Shown: piece by piece, positions 23,387-35,572 of the stretch | How positions within the stretch are numbered: the first letter of the stretch is position 1 | Layout: each line of letters begins with the position of its first letter | Source of the DNA: Capitulum mitella | Taxonomy: Eukaryota > Arthropoda > Thecostraca > Pollicipedomorpha > Pollicipedidae | Assembly (NCBI GenBank): GCA_030062745.1 | Contig: CP099847.1 | Location: 27,452,923 to 27,516,922 of the forward strand | Length of the DNA stretch: 64,000 nt | Direction of reading: 5' to 3' | Position numbers and translations under genes: made by a program | Notes under the pieces: generated by a model | Seen by the model: the letters and a program-made list of their open reading frames with translations, nothing else | Databases searched by the model: none | Told to the model about the DNA's origin: nothing

Positions 23387-25411
23387 TATATATAAAACTG
23401 GTCTGCAAAAACGTTTACATGCAACAAATCACATGGAACTGCTTTGCAGGCTGCTTACAGTTTGGTGGGCTTTCTAAATGCTTTTTCATGCCTCCCTGTT
23501 CTCCTTCATAGGTATTGATACTTTGGTAGGATTTTATGTTCCCTACTGTGTTTGTTTTTGCATGAATTGCATGCCAGCATTTAGCACATTGCATGTCAAG
23601 AATGACTTGACATGACTTGACATGACATGACAAGAACATTGTATGCATTGCTGTAGTTCTTTTGACAGCCTTTGTAAGGAGGAATGTGAAAATTGTTATT
23701 AATTGTATTGCCTTGTATACCATGTTTAAAGCATTCATTTTATTCAGGTAAATGGTTTGTTGTCATAATTCATGGGAAACCCCATTGATAACAAAGGTCT
23801 TCATGTTGTGGAAGATGTTTGTCATTCAGCTGCATAAAATGATACCACAGCACTTGCCATAACAGTTGTTTTCTACAAAAGAGATGTTCTCTGTTAGCAA
23901 GCATATTTTATGAAGAAAATCAGATCTATAAGAAACTGCATACATGTTGAATGTGATGCATGAATCTGGAACAATAGAAAAGGTTCTTTGCTAAGTGGAA
24001 TTAACAGTGCAGTCTGGGGTGTACTGGAACCTGTTTTTCATCTTGATCATGTCAAAGGAACACATGTCTCCACTGAAAAACTCTTTTGTAAACCCTGGTG
24101 CAGCCAAACCTCCAAAAATTTTGCATGTTTGTGGTGCATTAATCCCCCTGTTATGTACAAAAATTCTTTCCTTCATAATACTTAAATGTGTAAATTAAAT
24201 AAAAATGAATCTTGTTAAACTTAGACACAAAAACCTTCTCATTGAGAATCCAACTCCAATTCTGAATTTTCCTTTCATCATAACCTAAATTTCAATGTTC
24301 AAGCAGAGCACAAACATCAGTCATCTGAACAGTTATGATAAGTGAATTGATATCTTTCATAACAAACTCTTCATAACAAACTTGCTTCTGGGAAATCAGT
24401 GTTGCTAGCACTCCCTTCTATATACTGATATTTCAGCTGACTGTAAAATAAGTACCGCCCTTTCCTTTCTCCATATCTTGAGAACAAATCGGATCCAATT
24501 TTTTTATGTAATGTCATTGGCAGTCAACAACAACAGAAATTTCAAAAATGTTTAGCCTTTTTGGCAAATTAACTTGTCACAAAGAACTGTGTGGTTCTGA
24601 CATTGTGGCTTGACTATGTAATTATTCTCCTCAACTTCATGGGCCATGGTGGAAAAGTTTCAAACTAACTGTAGAATTTCCATTGGCAAAAGATGTGCTA
24701 GGAGTAATGCCAAAGTTAGACTGGGTTTCAGCAGTTACATATGAAAAATTTTAGCAGTGGGTAATTTCCCCCACCATTGTGCATGCTATCAAAACTTGAC
24801 AGTATTGCTTGTAATGGGTTTGTTTGTTAAAGGAGGGCTCAAATCTTGTCAAAGTTTTACAATTTTGTAGGTATATTTGCATGCCTTGATTCACTGGTGG
24901 ATTTAATTTATTTGTGCTAGAGGTTTGCTATCATTGATCTGACACATGGTATATTGACAAATGGGTTTAGTGGTGAGGAAATATTGGAATCATGATTTTG
25001 TTTTAATGGTGCTGAATACAGAAATAATGGTGAATAACTGTTACCTTTTCTCTTGTTCAATATCATAATCAGAATAATCAAAGCTTGTAACCTTTGATTA
25101 TTCTTTTAGGAGTTAAAATTTGGCATTAATCAGTACTTCATTATTTATTTTTTGAATGATCTAAGTTCACCAGGAACTCAGCTTCCCCATCATCTCCACT
25201 CAGAATTGAGTGGAACAGAATGTTTTGGTGCTTAGTATTGTATGGTATGTCAGTATTTCATTATTTGACAAAATGCTCAGGGCTGTTACTGAACCTACTG
25301 CTGAGATTACTTGGGTTCTATTGAGCCAGCACTACCAGCCTGCCTTCTGTATGCTGCCATGTTTGCTGCTGCCAGCCATGTTTTAATGTGTTGTGTTTTC
25401 CAGGTTGTAAC
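22616..25411. other. AT-rich intergenic DNA
   Basis: Contains TA-rich and T-rich simple sequence at about 22934-22985 and a long (TA)n at about 23328-23394. The sequence TTTTCCAG at about 25396-25403, nine bases before the TMEM179-like start codon, could be the acceptor of a 5'-untranslated exon. No other coding segment was recognised. Confidence 0.5.
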
Positions 25412-27606
25412 ATGGTACTGGCAGCCCAACTGACAGGTTATTTGGTGTCAATATGCCTGAGCCTCATTGTCCTGGTACCTATGGTGCTCAACCTGGTGGA
25501 CTTCAAGTAAGTATTGCTTTGTTACACGTTTGGTAATGTGGTCATAATAATTACTACATGGCAGTAATGCTATATGCAAACTGGAAATTGGGTGTGTACT
25601 ATGTTGTTATTATTTTGCTACTCTTCCCATACAAATGGCACCCTAACTGTACATGAATACAGGTAAAAGCCCCATTGCCAAGTCACTATGTTTAGTGATG
25701 CTTATGACATTACTGGTGATTCTCTAAGTCTCTGTTCTCTGAATATGCCATTGATAAATCGTGTCTTTTTCATTCCACCAGGAGCAAATGTCTGCTGTTC
25801 ACCACTGGTGATTATAGGGAGGAAGATGGCCAGTTTGTGCCAGTGTGGGCCTCTGGCGTGTACTGCTATTATGTCATCCTTGTGGCAGCCTACATCATCT
25901 GTGTGTGCATTCTGCAAGCAGTCCGCACCATGCTCTTCTTGAAAAGTGATACTGACACGTGAGTATGTGATATCTGCAGAAAAACTGGCAGTGCTAATTG
26001 TGTCATTACTGCTGCCTGTTAGTTATTGTTAATTTGTTATGTCTGTCATCTCCACATATATTTTATTCATTCTCATGAATGTGTAACTTATAAAAAAGTG
26101 TCTGAAAGGAACATTTCTTTAACAAATGACTGGATCCACATTGTGATTACGTCTGTACCCGTTCATGCTGTTCTTCTGTGTGTCAGTTTCTGGGAGAAAC
26201 GTTACACGATGCCATGCATGCCGCCCAAGTCTCATCATCCCCATGTTTAATCAGTGACCTGCCGTGTTCCGCGTTTGAGTCTCCTCTTCGGCGCGCGTGG
26301 TTCGTAAGTGCCGTAATCGCTATGGACGAGCGAGCGGACCGCTGTAGCCCCGACGCCTCTGCGTGCCAGTTCGTTCGCCGGCGCGTTCGTGGACGTGATC
26401 CTGTGCGTGGCGACGACGTTCGGCGCGCTAGTGGCGGCCCTGTTCGTCACGCTGGGCTACGAGGTTTGGTGCAACAACATCACCAAACGCTTCGCCACGT
26501 GAGTCGGGCGACGGCACGTCCAGGAACTGGCGTCTGATGTACGGCTTCTCGTCTGAATGGTGAAAAGGGGAAATCGGTAGAAATCGTAATGCCAGTGCAT
26601 GGACGGATAGAAGGGATGATGTTTTTCCCATCAATTGAACGCGTGCTTTCAATAATGGTGTTTCGCTTCGTAGTCATTGACGCTGGATTACCTTACGTGC
26701 CTTGGACGGCCTTTTCCCTATTTTCGAAGTGCATTTTGTTTCCAGTCCTTGCACCCCGTCTGCCCGGAAACCATACATCCAGTACGTGTCGTGCCGTCGA
26801 GTCGGCGGTTTTGTACGTGCCGTGATTTGTCGCTGCCCGACCTGGCGGTGCTCGGCACCGCTGCCATCAGGTGTGTGTGTGGGGGGGGGGGCGCTCTCGG
26901 CCGTCACGTGACTGTTGTCGGCCGCGACGCAGGTGCTCGGACGCCACGCAGAACGAAATCGACACCGCCGACCAGATCGACACGACCAACTTCTACTTGG
27001 AGATCGGCATGGCCCAGGTCAGCGGGGCGTGCTGTTTGATCAGAAACTTACGCAGACGTGATGGACCAGCCGGGAAAATGCAGCTGACGAGGACCATGTG
27101 TTCTGCCATTTGGGGGCGCGGCTCGCAGTTTCATACCGCATAAAAACTTGTCATGAAATTCAGGTTTTTTTTCTAACACTGCGCTCGAAGTTTGGCTTTC
27201 CTACGTAAATATTCCTTTTCTGCGGCTCTTCCAGAAAGGTTTGAATTGCAAAAATGTCCTAAACTTGTTGGGCCGTTTTTATTTTATTTTATTTATTTTA
27301 TTATCCTATGTTGTTTTGTTTTGCTGTTTCTGGTATGCTTTACGCTGGCTGTGGTGAGTGTAACGGCCGTGTGCGGCTGACCGATGTCGGCGCTGACCGG
27401 AGCCGGCGCCCCCCCCCCCCCAGTTCGGCGCCTGGTGCCTGTGGTCGGCCTCCGTCGGCCTCACCGTGTGCGCCGTGCTCAAGATGTGCAAGTTCCACCA
27501 CGACGAGAACATCCGCTCGAGCATGGAGCGCGAGCGCGAGCGCCAGCGGATCATCCGCAGCGGCCGCAGCACGCGCTACCAGAACATGGTCGAGGACGCC
27601 GACTAA
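25412..27606 (+). CDS. TMEM179: TMEM179-family four-span membrane protein
   Basis: Five exons join in phase: 25412-25506, 25782-25958, 26370-26498, 26933-27017 and 27424-27606, giving 222 residues, close to the roughly 230 of vertebrate TMEM179/TMEM179B. Four hydrophobic segments are visible: GYLVSICLSLIVLVPMVLNL, YYVILVAAYIICVCILQAV, a third running from FVDVILCVATTFGALVAA to FVTL, and CLWSASVGLTVCAVLK. Family landmarks include KCLLFTTGDY just after the first span, GYEVWCNNITKR after the third, and NFYLEIGMAQFGAW leading into the fourth. The C-terminus is cytosolic-looking and rich in Arg/Glu, ending NMVEDAD. The family's molecular role is not established. Paralogue assignment (179 or 179B) is not possible here. 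The last acceptor uses a C10 run as its pyrimidine tract. Confidence 0.88.
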
Positions 27607-29313
27607 CATCTCCGCCGGCGGCTGGCGTGAGACCAGCGGAGCCGGGCGTGCCCGGCGACGGCGACTTCTGTGCGCGGTGCGCGTGGAGACACGTCTCCGG
27701 CGTGTGGGTGGAGACACGTCTCCGGCGTGTGGGTGGAGACGCCTCGCGGCCCGGGCGCGTGACTGTGGCGAGGTCTGGCGCCGGAGACAGCCGCCGCTCG
27801 GCTCGCGCTGGCCGCTCGGTTCCGAGGCCTGCGGGAGGTGTGCCGCTGGCCCGCGCGAGGCGTGTGTTTGATGTGGAGCACCGCCTCGCCTCCACGGTTC
27901 CGCCGCCACGGCTCACGAACGGTAGCCGTTCCGGCTATTTCTTTCCGCCGTATCTCAATTTGCTGCAGTCTGTGTGCGGCGTTCAGTCCTCTGCTGCATT
28001 CTCTGAGAAACAGCTTGTGTGGCTTCCAGTCTAGCTGTGTAATCTCCGAGCTAAGGTACATTAAAATGCAGTCGATCTGTGTAATCTCCGAGCTAATGTG
28101 CATGAAGATGGATGTGCCTTGTTTTCGGGATGTGATGATGTACAGACCAACGATCGTTCGCAGATACCTTTATTTTATGTACTCTGTGTTGGTAATGCTG
28201 TGCTTTCTGATGTTCCTTCAGAAGCCCAAACGGACAATGTATATTTGCGTTGGGGGTGCCATACGTGCCATGTTGCCTGTTTCCATCGCACGATAGCGCC
28301 ATGGCTGTCGGGCCATGTTGCATTGCTCCTCGATTGGCGGAGTTTTGGGTTGCGGAGGACTGCCCTGGACGGGATTTTTGATTGCAACAAACATGTTTGT
28401 TGTGTGTATGGAGGTGTAAAGCTGAAGATGGCGCTGACGGGAAAGTGTAGCGATGTTGTTGGGTCGTTCGTGATCATTGGTGTAGAAGAGGATCGGGTTC
28501 AGATCGTAAATCTTTGGGACGCCAGCTGGCGGCAGTTAACCAAAGCAGGTGTTCATGTAAGGCTGGCCTGTTTAAGAACGTTGTGTTGCGGGAACATTTT
28601 TTTGTGTTGTCAGGCAACTTGAAATGAATTTTCTTTTTTACGTGATCTTGTCGCGCAGGATCGTGAAATATCCAAGTGGGAAAATAAAGTTAACATATGT
28701 AAACGAATATCGCGTTCCAGTCCCTTATGTACATGTGAAGTGTTGAGAGCTTCGTCGGATTCAACACCAGAACGTGTCGTGCCGTGCATGCGTGCCATGC
28801 AAAGTATGGCTTCCCATTAACATTTCTGGGAAAGTTATGGTCAGTTAACTCCATTTCACTCCAGCATTGTATGTGCCACAACTCCACGGGAAAGTTTGTT
28901 TGTGAGTTAGGACACACAGCCTCTTGGACTCAGGTGTTCAAAGTCTTGGGTCAAGTCTAGTGTCCCGTCGGGCGTCAGTCAGTCGTCTGTCCACGGGAAA
29001 GACTGCACATGACTGTGTCAAGGAGATTCGTGAGCATGATTCATAACGTCCTTTATCTTTCGTCTAGTCCGGAAAACGCTTTTGGAGTTCGCGGGTCGCC
29101 ACCAATTTATAATTTGGCGATGTAGATTGCCAAAGCTTTAATGACGCAGTTGTTTCAAAACCAACGCAACTGGTTCTGGGACATCATTGGGATAACATTT
29201 GAAATTTTGAGGATTGTTATACTGTGGGACTTTGCACTCGTTTCACACCGGCTTTTTTTTTAACACGGTCTGTAGCTTTGCAATTTGTCACGTGCCCGTG
29301 TTTTTGTCTGAGG
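27607..29313. other. TMEM179-like 3' region and intergenic DNA
   Basis: A 26-bp unit containing GGAGACACGTCTCC is repeated two to three times at 27683-27752. An AATAAA at 28683-28688 is a possible polyadenylation signal about 1.1 kb after the stop. No other exon was recognised. Confidence 0.5.
28683..28688 (+). terminator. Candidate polyadenylation signal (AATAAA)
   Basis: AATAAA on the plus strand downstream of the TMEM179-like stop codon and before the next gene. It is the best candidate I see, without transcript support. Confidence 0.3.
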
Positions 29314-32300
29314 ATGAATGCGGAAGATGTGGAGATGGACACAGATACGTCAAGGGATTCAGATGACAGCTGTGATGTAATGAAAGCGCGATTTAAGTAT
29401 TTTAAGAGGAGAAAACCTCCCCCAGATTTCTCTCAAGTCATAGACTTCGATAAAGTTTCTCATGGAACAGTGGTGGTGAGTTGGCTTATTCCTTATCCTT
29501 CCCCAAGATCACCTTATGCGAGGCATTTCAAAGGCCAACAGGACATTTACCAGTCTGAAAAAACCTGACAGGTTTTGATGAGATGTCATAAGGGCAGAGT
29601 CAAAGATGGGAGCCAATTTTTGGAACTGGGCCATCATAGCCCAACTGGGGGCAACTTCAGAAATGTTTATGCAGCAGATGAATTGGACTGGGACATGCTT
29701 GACTGTTGTGATCTTCCAAAAGAAATTATGTGAGGCAAGTAGCAACAGCATCACCATGCCACATTGTTCTTAGTTTTTCATGTTTATCTGATTTTGTGAT
29801 GAAGGGGTTATGATTTTTTGTTAATTTTAGAACAATGTAGACTAAATTTTGCAAGGAACCATATTTGAGGGGTAGGTTAGGTTTGTCCATTGTCCTTCAC
29901 ATGGGATGGCAAAATGCTACATTTGGACAGAATGGATTGCATTATTATGGTTTAAACTGACATATTGTAATGATACTGCTTGATAAAATGTAGTGGTCAT
30001 TGTCTTTGCAGCATACTTTGTGCATAATGTTCTGGTCTGTGTTATTGCCCAGCAGTCATTTGGATGAAACATAATAACATTTAATAAGAAATTGTCAGAT
30101 CTAACAGTGCTAGGTTTCAGTCAAAAAAGGTATTTTTTATGTGTATACAGTAAGCACAGCTCTGTTTGAAGTGCATCAAATATCTGAGGTCATGCTGTTG
30201 CTCAGGGGTGTAGCTAATGGCAGGGCCATGCAACCATGGCTCTCCCTTGAACCAAGCAGTCTACACCAGATATATAATGATTCTGCAGGGACATGTAATG
30301 TTATCATATATATATATTGCAAAAGCAAACATAATATGTTTTCCTGTGTACCAAATATCAGACAAATTGTACAAAATTGCTGCTTTTTCCCACAAATTTT
30401 ATCATATGCCAGTGGCATATGACAAAATTTGACTTTTGCCCCCCCCCAGAAGATCCTGGCTACATGTCTGCTGTTGCATCATTGTTCCCAAATTCAGTCA
30501 GTTAGGTATCAAGGATGTAAATTGAAATTCATGCTGTCAGGCTTGTTCCCACCATGGCTTGGAATTGATGCCTTTGGTTTAAGCTGACTTTCCATTGACC
30601 TCTGCACCCTTTGTGTATCCAGAACTGCCTGTCTGACTTCTGTTTCCTGGGGCAGTGAGACAGCAACTTGGCAATGTCCACTGCTCATTGCTGATTGGTT
30701 GGTCTCAAGTAAGGGGAGGAGTTGTACAGCAGCAAGCAAACCTTACAGCAGTGGGATCCAGAAGCATGAATTGATACCTACATCCTTGACACCTAATTGG
30801 CTGACTTTGGTAACACTGTGTTATATGACATTATGATTTGTCTGCATATAGTATGATTGCCTTTTTAATCATATTTCCAGTGGCATGAATTTGGCATGGA
30901 AAAAGGCATGAATCCTTGATACTTAAGTGGCTGAATTTGGCAACACTGGTACATTGCATTATAATTTGCCTGCATATAGTGTCATTGCTTTTCAGTCATC
31001 TGTGTTTAGTGTCTCCAAGTTTTGTGCTTTCTGTATCATTGTGTTGCATCAGGTTCCATAGATGCATGTAGCAGACATGCATTGAGCTCCATCCACATCT
31101 ATTTCAGTAGGAGGTCAAACAGGCACCCTTATAGTATGCCGGTTATCCCTCTGACCTTTCAGAGTGGAAGAATGTTTTGGTTTGGCTTTGCTTGATCATG
31201 TGGTATTTGCATGGAAAGGTGCCAGATTCCTGAACAGTCCATTGAAAATAGTTATATGTCTCTGTAATCTGATGGGCCTTAAAACTATGGTAGATACTCA
31301 AGTGTGCCAAAAACACTATGTTGCTTTGTTATGTTATGTCATGTTATTTCAGTGGTACACAAAGAGATGGCCAAGGAGCGAAATCCACTGCCCAGACTAG
31401 GGGATGGTTAAAGCATTGTTTTACCCCTTTCCTACAGGAAAATGTGGTGCCATACCAACTGCACTTTCTGGAAGATCAAAAGGGCCCTCAAGAATGTGGC
31501 CTGAAAAACCCAGAACAATGGAAAGCATATGCTGTCACGAGTCATCCAGGTACCAGTGATCATTTTACTGTGAAATCTGATTTAGATGTTTCAGGTGGTT
31601 CGTGGCAATCTGTATCCATAGAAAACAGAGTTTGTTGTGGAGATTTTGGCAGGACCAAGGAAGTGGACCCAGTCTAGGGAATTTGGCTGTTCACACTGAG
31701 CCAAACCATGTAGCAGGAAGGAATATTTTGCATGTCACTCTGGCCATTATTTCAAGAGCAGTCTGGACTTTGGGTAGTCCCAGGCGTGCTGGGACTTTTT
31801 CAGGAAATCATTAGCCTGAAGCTGGGTATGGAAAGGGAAATGTTACAAAGCCATGATTGCTCAATTTTTTAGTTCAGAATGAATGGTAGGTCTCTAAAGG
31901 CAAAACTGAATGAAAAACTGTAGGAAAAACATTCACTGACCATGTACATGTATGTGTGATGGCAGGGCTCATCTTTGTGTGCAATCCGTTCACGGCGGCC
32001 GGGCAGCGGTATTGGGCCGGCCGATGTATTCGCGATCTTCCTGGCCATCCCAACAAGACCAATCTGGACGCCCAGGGCCTGCTGACACCTGGCGACCAGT
32101 GGTGGAAACTCTGCCAGGAGTGAGTCTCGGCAGATGACACCAGCAGGAGTTTGAGTAGTTCTGGGGCATGTTGAGGTTTCGTGGCTGTTTTGCTTAGGAT
32201 ATGTTGCCACTGTCGTTACCTTTTCCAGAGCTGTTGTCAGAACATGTGTAAAAATAGGATATCCACACCATTTCATATTACTCTTTTGCATTCAGTCTGT

Positions 32301-35300
32301 TGTTTTAGGAGAATGATAAGATGCATAATTCCAGTTGTTTGGTGTTGCAGATGAAGCATTACTAAAAAAGGACTGGCATATAAGTTTCAGTGAAACACAG
32401 AGCTGTCAGATTTAACTGAACTGTTCCAGGTAATGTCGTGGCCAGGGCTCTGAAGTAATCTTCTTAGATCAAAAGGCAAGATCTTTTGTTGCCAGAATAC
32501 TGGACCAGGTTTCTTATCCCAGTACCGTGCATTGGATTATTACTGACGCACGCTCCGACGGTGGTTCACGGGAACATGTCCTTTTCTCTCATGCTCTCTC
32601 GCCTTCATTATCCGGATTCTGATGACCATAAGCTGGCCTGTACGAGGCAGGATCGCCACGGTCGTCAGCTGTGCAGCCGACCCTGACCCGGCCAGCACTG
32701 GGCGGGTGCTGGCCGGGTCATGGCCGGCTGCACTGCACAGAACCATCATCTTCATTCCCCCCCCCCCTCCACGCCTGACCCGGCGCTCACCTGGCTCGTC
32801 TGTGGACAGGGGCACCGACTGGTCCCGGCTTAAGAAGCTGCGCTGGGTCACACTGGGCTTCCATCACAACTGGGACTCCAAGGTATGGCGGCCGAGCGCG
32901 CCGACCCGGGAAACAGGCTGCGTCTGCTTCACACGATCATTTGGCTAGGACATTTGGCTGGTGTGCGCTTAGTTGTTTCACGTTTTTGCAACGGTGTTTT
33001 ATTCTACTGCAGACTTTTCATTTGAGGCAGTAGTTTCTTGGGTTGTCTTACGCGACAAGTAACACAACCGTTTTGTCGTATTTTTCAAAACACGGCTGCG
33101 GCTCGGCGAATCACGATCCAGTGCGATGACACGACAACGACTGTAATTGGGCTCTGCCGCCATGTGCGTTCAGTGTGCGCAACCTTTCAGGCACCTGATG
33201 CGCTCGATGTTGAGACTAGCACATCGCCTTAGTTACTGCATCCCGTTCCTCCCGTCGGTTTGTTTACGTGTGCGCGCGCGTGTATGCTCGTCTGTTCTCC
33301 ACCGGCAGCTGTACAACATGTGCGACCGGTCGGCGTTTCCGGCGGACTTGAGCCGGCTGTCGGCGCTGGTGGCGCGGGCGGCCGGCTGGCCCGACTACTC
33401 CGCCGAGGCGGCCATCGTCAACTTCTACCACGCCGACTCGACGCTGGCGCCGCACACGGACCACTCCGAGTGGGACATGACGGCCCCTCTGCTGTCCCTG
33501 AGGTCAGCACTGACACTGACACACAGAGGGACCACTGTGAGTGGGACATGGTGGCCCCTCTGCTGACCCTGAGGTCAGCACTGACACTGGCACACAGAGG
33601 GACCACTGTGAGTGGGACATGGTGGCCCCTCTGCTGTCCCTGAGGTCAGCACTGACGCTGACACACGGAGGGACCACTGTACACACGGAGGGACCACTGT
33701 GAATGGGACATGGTGGCCCCTCTGCTGTCCCTGAGGTCAGCACTGACACTGGCACACAGAGGGACCGCTGTGAGAGGGACATGACGGCCCTCTGCTGTCC
33801 CTGAGGTCAGCACTGACACTGGCACACAGAGGGACCACTGTGAGTGGGACATGACGGCCCCTCTGCTGTCCCTGAGGTCAGCACTGACACTGACACACGG
33901 AGGGACCACTGTGAGTGGGACATAACGGCCCCACTGCTGTCCCTGAGGTCAGCACTGACACTGACATACGGAGGGACCACTGTGAGTGGGACATGACGGC
34001 CCCTCTGCTGTCCCTGAGGTCAGCACTGACACTGACACACGGAGGGACCACTGTGAGTGGGACATGACGGCCCCTCTGCTGTCCCTGAGGTCAGTGCTGA
34101 AACTGACACACGGAAGGACCACTGTGATTAGGACATGACGGCTCGTCTGCTGTCCCTGAGGTCAGCACTGACACTGACACCAAGGGCCACATGAGGGACT
34201 CGCTGTGAGAGTGCTGACATGAAAAGGGACGGCCCCTCTGCTGTCCCTGAGGTCAGCACTGACACTGGCACACAGAAGGACCACTGTGAGTGGGACATGA
34301 CGGCCCTCTGCTGTTCCTGAGGTAAGCACTGACACTGGTACACAGAGGGACCACTGTGAGTGGGACATGACGGCTCCACTGCTGTCCCTGAGGTCAGCAC
34401 TGACACTGACACACAGAGGGACCACTGCGATTGGCACATGACGGCTCGTCTGCTGCCCCTGAGGTCAGAGCTGACACTGGCGCACAGAGGGACCACTACG
34501 AGTGGGATATAACGGCTTCTCTGCTGTCCCTAAGGTCACTACTGACACTGACACGCAGAGGGACCACTCCGAATGGGACATGATGGTCAATGCTCCTCGC
34601 ACGGCAGTCAGATCTAGGGATGGGTGATCTCTGTTTAGAAGAGGCTGTGTGGTTCGTTACGTCCCAAGATTTTAAAGTTTTATCGTTTTAGAGAGTATCG
34701 CCCGGAAATGTATCGTAATATACATGGTATCGTAGACAGAAACATCGTCCGGCTTTCACTGTGTACTATGCTTAAGGTGAGCTCGCTCACATTGCGCACG
34801 TTTCCTCTGCCTCCAGTTTTGGCCAGACGGCCATCTTTCTTCTGGGCGGCCAGCAGCGCTCCGACCCGCCGGTCGCCATGTTTGTCCGCAGCGGTGACGT
34901 CATCATCATGGGCGGCCAGTGTCGTCTGAGCTACCACGGTGTGGCGCGAATTCTGCCGGCGACCGACGCCAGGTGAGCTGGGCTGATGCTTATGGGGCAT
35001 TGCTTCATAACGAATCTAGTGATTAGGTGCCATTTGATGCAGCAGTTTGAAGGTAGTTTGTCCAATGTTTGTAAGCAGTGTTCCTCCGATTTGTGTGGAG
35101 AAAACGTTTCTATTTTGGTTTGATTTGGTTTCGTTTGCATCTGGTTTTTAGGTTTTGTCTAGATAGAATGTTAAAACCAGTGTGTTTTCCCTTTCTCGGG
35201 TAAAAATTGTGCCATGACACACTAGGACATACTGCGTCATATTATACATCAGCAGTGATTAGGTGGTACGAACTTATAGTTTGCATCCACCCTTGCAGAT

Positions 35301-35572
35301 GGCACGACGGCAAACGGAAGCTGCACAGCTGCTGCGACGGTGCGCCCCCGGGCGCGGCGAAGCAGGCGCGTCGCGCCGAAAGCGACGCGGAGCCGCACCG
35401 CTGCGGGCCGGGCGCCATCTTGTGCGAGTGCGGCGTGACGACCGAGGCCAGCGGCGACGTCAGCTCCGCGCCGGAGGCCGCCGTGGTGAGCTACCTGGGC
35501 CGCAGCCGCATCAACGTCAACGTGCGCCAGGTGTTCCCGCGCGGCCGCATGCTGCCCGGTCAGTCGCCCTGA
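29314..35572 (+). CDS. ALKBH1: ALKBH1, Fe(II)/2-oxoglutarate nucleic-acid dioxygenase
   Basis: Seven exons join in phase: 29314-29475, 31438-31549, 31966-32119, 32810-32882, 33309-33502, 34817-34972 and 35299-35572, giving 374 residues (human about 389). ALKBH1 proteins are AlkB-type dioxygenases that demethylate tRNA and are reported to act on other nucleic-acid methyl marks. Visible landmarks are [55 protein letters not shown] with the iron-binding His-x-Asp, [11 protein letters not shown], a distal iron ligand His in [11 protein letters not shown], and the closing [10 protein letters not shown] with the 2-oxoglutarate-binding arginines. All metal and cofactor ligands appear present, so the enzyme should be active. 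The segment before the last helix is longer and Cys/Ala-rich. The intron after exon 5 is almost wholly a 71-bp repeat that copies the exon end. Confidence 0.95.
30487..30940. repeat. Small foldback element in ALKBH1 intron 1
   Basis: An arm at 30487-30535 (TTAGGTATCAAGGATGTA and flanks) recurs inverted at 30764-30810, enclosing about 230 bases. Part of the right arm recurs in direct orientation at 30906-30940 (GCATGAATCCTTGATACTTA). This looks like a MITE or a partly duplicated foldback. No coding capacity is present. Confidence 0.6.
33460..34600 (+). repeat. 71-bp minisatellite copying the ALKBH1 exon-5 donor
   Basis: About 15 copies, mostly 71 bp apart. Each contains ACCACTGTGAGTGGGACATG, GGCCCCTCTGCTGTCCCTGAG and GTCAGCACTGACACTG. 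The first copy is the last 43 bases of exon 5 plus its splice donor (CTGAG|GTCAGC at 33502/33503). Later copies fill most of the 1.3-kb intron. Each repeats a donor-like site; the copy at 34320 reads GAG|GTAAGC, closer to consensus than the real donor. The period is not a multiple of three and stops appear soon, so only the first donor keeps the reading frame without a short extension to a stop. Long antisense frames here are products of the repeat. Confidence 0.95.

Noticed and set aside
27683-27752. GGAGACACGTCTCC repeats after the TMEM179-like stop as a regulatory hairpin
   Set aside because: Only two to three copies with an imperfect centre; it is a simple local duplication without further support.
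33264-34496. Several antisense frames with repeating Ser-Val/Leu-Thr-Ser-Gly peptides
   Set aside because: Products of the 71-bp ALKBH1 repeat read backwards; no start context, domain or splice support.
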